Shown: in pieces, positions 5,831 to 6,920 of the stretch | Layout of the letters: every line of letters starts with the position of its first letter | Numbering within the stretch: position 1 is the stretch's first letter | Assembly: GCA_027858215.1 (NCBI GenBank) | Contig: JAQIDD010000133.1 | Location: forward strand, 1-6,920 | Origin: Candidatus Delongbacteria bacterium | GTDB lineage: Bacteria; Bacteroidota; Bacteroidia; Bacteroidales; ML635J-15 | Reading direction: 5' to 3' | Length of the DNA stretch: 6,920 nt | Position numbers and translations under genes: made by a program | The notes under the pieces: model-generated | The model's database searches: none | Seen by the model: only the letters and a program-made list of their open reading frames with translations | What the model was told of the DNA's origin: nothing

Positions 5831-6920
5831 ATGACAAAACGTGATTATTACGAGATACTCGGTGTATCAAAAAGCGCTTCACAGGATGAGATCAAAAAGG
5901 CTTACCGCAAACAGGCCCTAAAATATCATCCTGACAAAAATCCTGATGATAAAGAAGCAGAACGTAAATTCAAAGAAGCTGCTGAAGCTTACGAAGTGCT
6001 CCGTGATGAGCAAAAGCGCCAACGCTATGATCAGTTTGGACACGAAGGTGTAAAAGGGAGTGCAAGCGGTTACTCTGGCGGCGGCATGAGCTTTGAAGAT
6101 ATTTTCAGCCGCTTTGGCGATATATTTGGCGACATGGGTTTTGGTGGTTTCGAAGATTCAGGATTTGGCGGTGGATTTGGTGGCGGTAGTAGGAGACAAA
6201 CCGTGAACAAAGGCACCAACATTCGTGTGAAAGTAAAACTCACTTTAGAAGAAATTGCTAAAGGAACTACCAAGAAACTCAAAATTAAAAAATACATCAA
6301 ATGTGGCGCCTGTAATGGTACAGGCGAAAAAAACGGGAGCTCAAGTGCTACATGCCAAACATGTCATGGAAGTGGTGTTGAAACACGCGTAACCAATACC
6401 ATCCTGGGCCAAATGCAGCAACGCACTACGTGCCGCACATGTGGTGGCACAGGTTCTGTCATCAAAGAAAAATGCCCCCAGTGTAACGGTGAAGGCATTG
6501 TCAGGGGTGAAGAAGTGGTGGAAGTCAAAATGCCGCCAGGCATGTCGGAAGGCGTGCAATTGAGTGTTGCAGGGAAAGGAAATGCTGCCCGCAGAGGTGG
6601 TGTAAATGGCGACTTGCTGGTTGTTGTTGAAGAAAAAGAACATCCCGAACTGGTACGTGATGATAACAATTTGTTGTATAACCTGTTTATCAGCATTCCG
6701 GAAGCTGTGCTGGGAACAACCGCAACGATTCCCACGCTCGAAGGCAAAGTGAGGGTAAAAATTGAACCGGGTACCCAGTCAGGGAAAATACTTCGCCTCC
6801 GAAAAAAAGGCGTCCCCGATGTTCAGGGATATGGGAAAGGTGATTTGCTGGTAAAAGTCAATGTGTATATTCCCAAAAAAATCTCCAAAGAAGAAGAAAA
6901 AACCTTTGAAAAACTGTTGG
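5831..6920 (+). CDS. dnaJ: Chaperone DnaJ (type I Hsp40), 3' end cut by window edge
   Basis: DnaJ delivers unfolded proteins to DnaK and stimulates its ATPase. The open frame runs uninterrupted from ATG 5831 to the window end, 363 codons plus one base; typical full length is 375-390, so about 10-30 residues are missing. The J domain (1-70) begins MTKRDYYEILGVSK and carries the essential HPD at 33-35. A Gly/Phe-rich linker (about 75-120) includes the FEDIF and GDIFGDMGF motifs. Four zinc-binding CxxCxGxG repeats follow: CGACNGTG (158), CQTCHGSG (175), CRTCGGTG (201) and CPQCNGEG (215), all eight Cys present. The C-terminal substrate-binding domain follows (about 230-340). The gene starts 5 bases after the grpE stop, so translation is likely coupled. 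GGGAG at 5816-5820, inside grpE, is a possible but distant Shine-Dalgarno sequence. No CIRCE (HrcA) operator is seen upstream of the pair. Confidence 0.97.
   Translation, partial: MTKRDYYEILGVSKSASQDEIKKAYRKQALKYHPDKNPDDKEAERKFKEAAEAYEVLRDEQKRQRYDQFGHEGVKGSASGYSGGGMSFEDIFSRFGDIFGDMGFGGFEDSGFGGGFGGGSRRQTVNKGTNIRVKVKLTLEEIAKGTTKKLKIKKYIKCGACNGTGEKNGSSSATCQTCHGSGVETRVTNTILGQMQQRTTCRTCGGTGSVIKEKCPQCNGEGIVRGEEVVEVKMPPGMSEGVQLSVAGKGNAARRGGVNGDLLVVVEEKEHPELVRDDNNLLYNLFISIPEAVLGTTATIPTLEGKVRVKIEPGTQSGKILRLRKKGVPDVQGYGKGDLLVKVNVYIPKKISKEEEKTFEKLL

Noticed and set aside
6070..6747. Minus-strand open frames opposite dnaJ
   Set aside because: Their Pro- and Cys-rich content mirrors the Gly-rich linker and zinc-binding region of dnaJ on the other strand.

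Overview
The window looks like a chromosomal housekeeping segment from a member of the Bacteroidota. Four things support this. One gene encodes a DUF4290 protein, a family I know essentially only from this phylum. A promoter upstream of that gene matches the phylum's TTG / TAnnTTTG consensus. The genes mostly lack Shine-Dalgarno sequences and have A-rich leaders. The coding sequence is moderately AT-rich, with protein features typical of Bacteroidota, such as a secreted TlpA-like protein and a MurA with Asp at the catalytic position. I cannot place it below phylum. All genes read on the + strand.

Layout: (1) 2-1954, a UvrD/PcrA-type DNA helicase, cut by the left edge and interrupted by an in-frame TAA at 221-223. 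(2) 1964-1994, a Bacteroidota-type promoter. (3) 2013-2624, the DUF4290 gene. (4) 2625-3069, a 445-base non-coding gap with GC-rich hairpins and short direct repeats, possibly a dispersed repeat relic. (5) 3070-4377, murA, first committed step of peptidoglycan synthesis. (6) 4400-5092, a secreted thioredoxin-fold (TlpA-like) protein with a C-terminal coiled coil, 22 bases after murA. (7) 5117-5160, a terminator-like hairpin. (8) 5190-5825, grpE, interrupted by an in-frame TGA at 5502-5504. (9) 5831-6920, dnaJ, running off the right edge.

The functions are DNA repair, cell-wall synthesis, envelope redox or thiol chemistry, and the Hsp70 co-chaperone pair GrpE-DnaJ. murA and the thioredoxin-like gene are probably co-transcribed and closed by the hairpin. 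grpE and dnaJ, 5 bases apart, form the next unit. I see no defence system, mobile element with a transposase, CRISPR array, tRNA or rRNA.

The most notable point is that two otherwise intact housekeeping genes, uvrD and grpE, each carry one in-frame stop that a single substitution could explain, with no frameshift. Base-call or assembly error is the leading explanation, followed by real nonsense mutations; a changed genetic code is poorly supported. The second point is the Cys-to-Asp replacement in MurA, which predicts intrinsic fosfomycin insensitivity. I did not find a convincing undescribed system.
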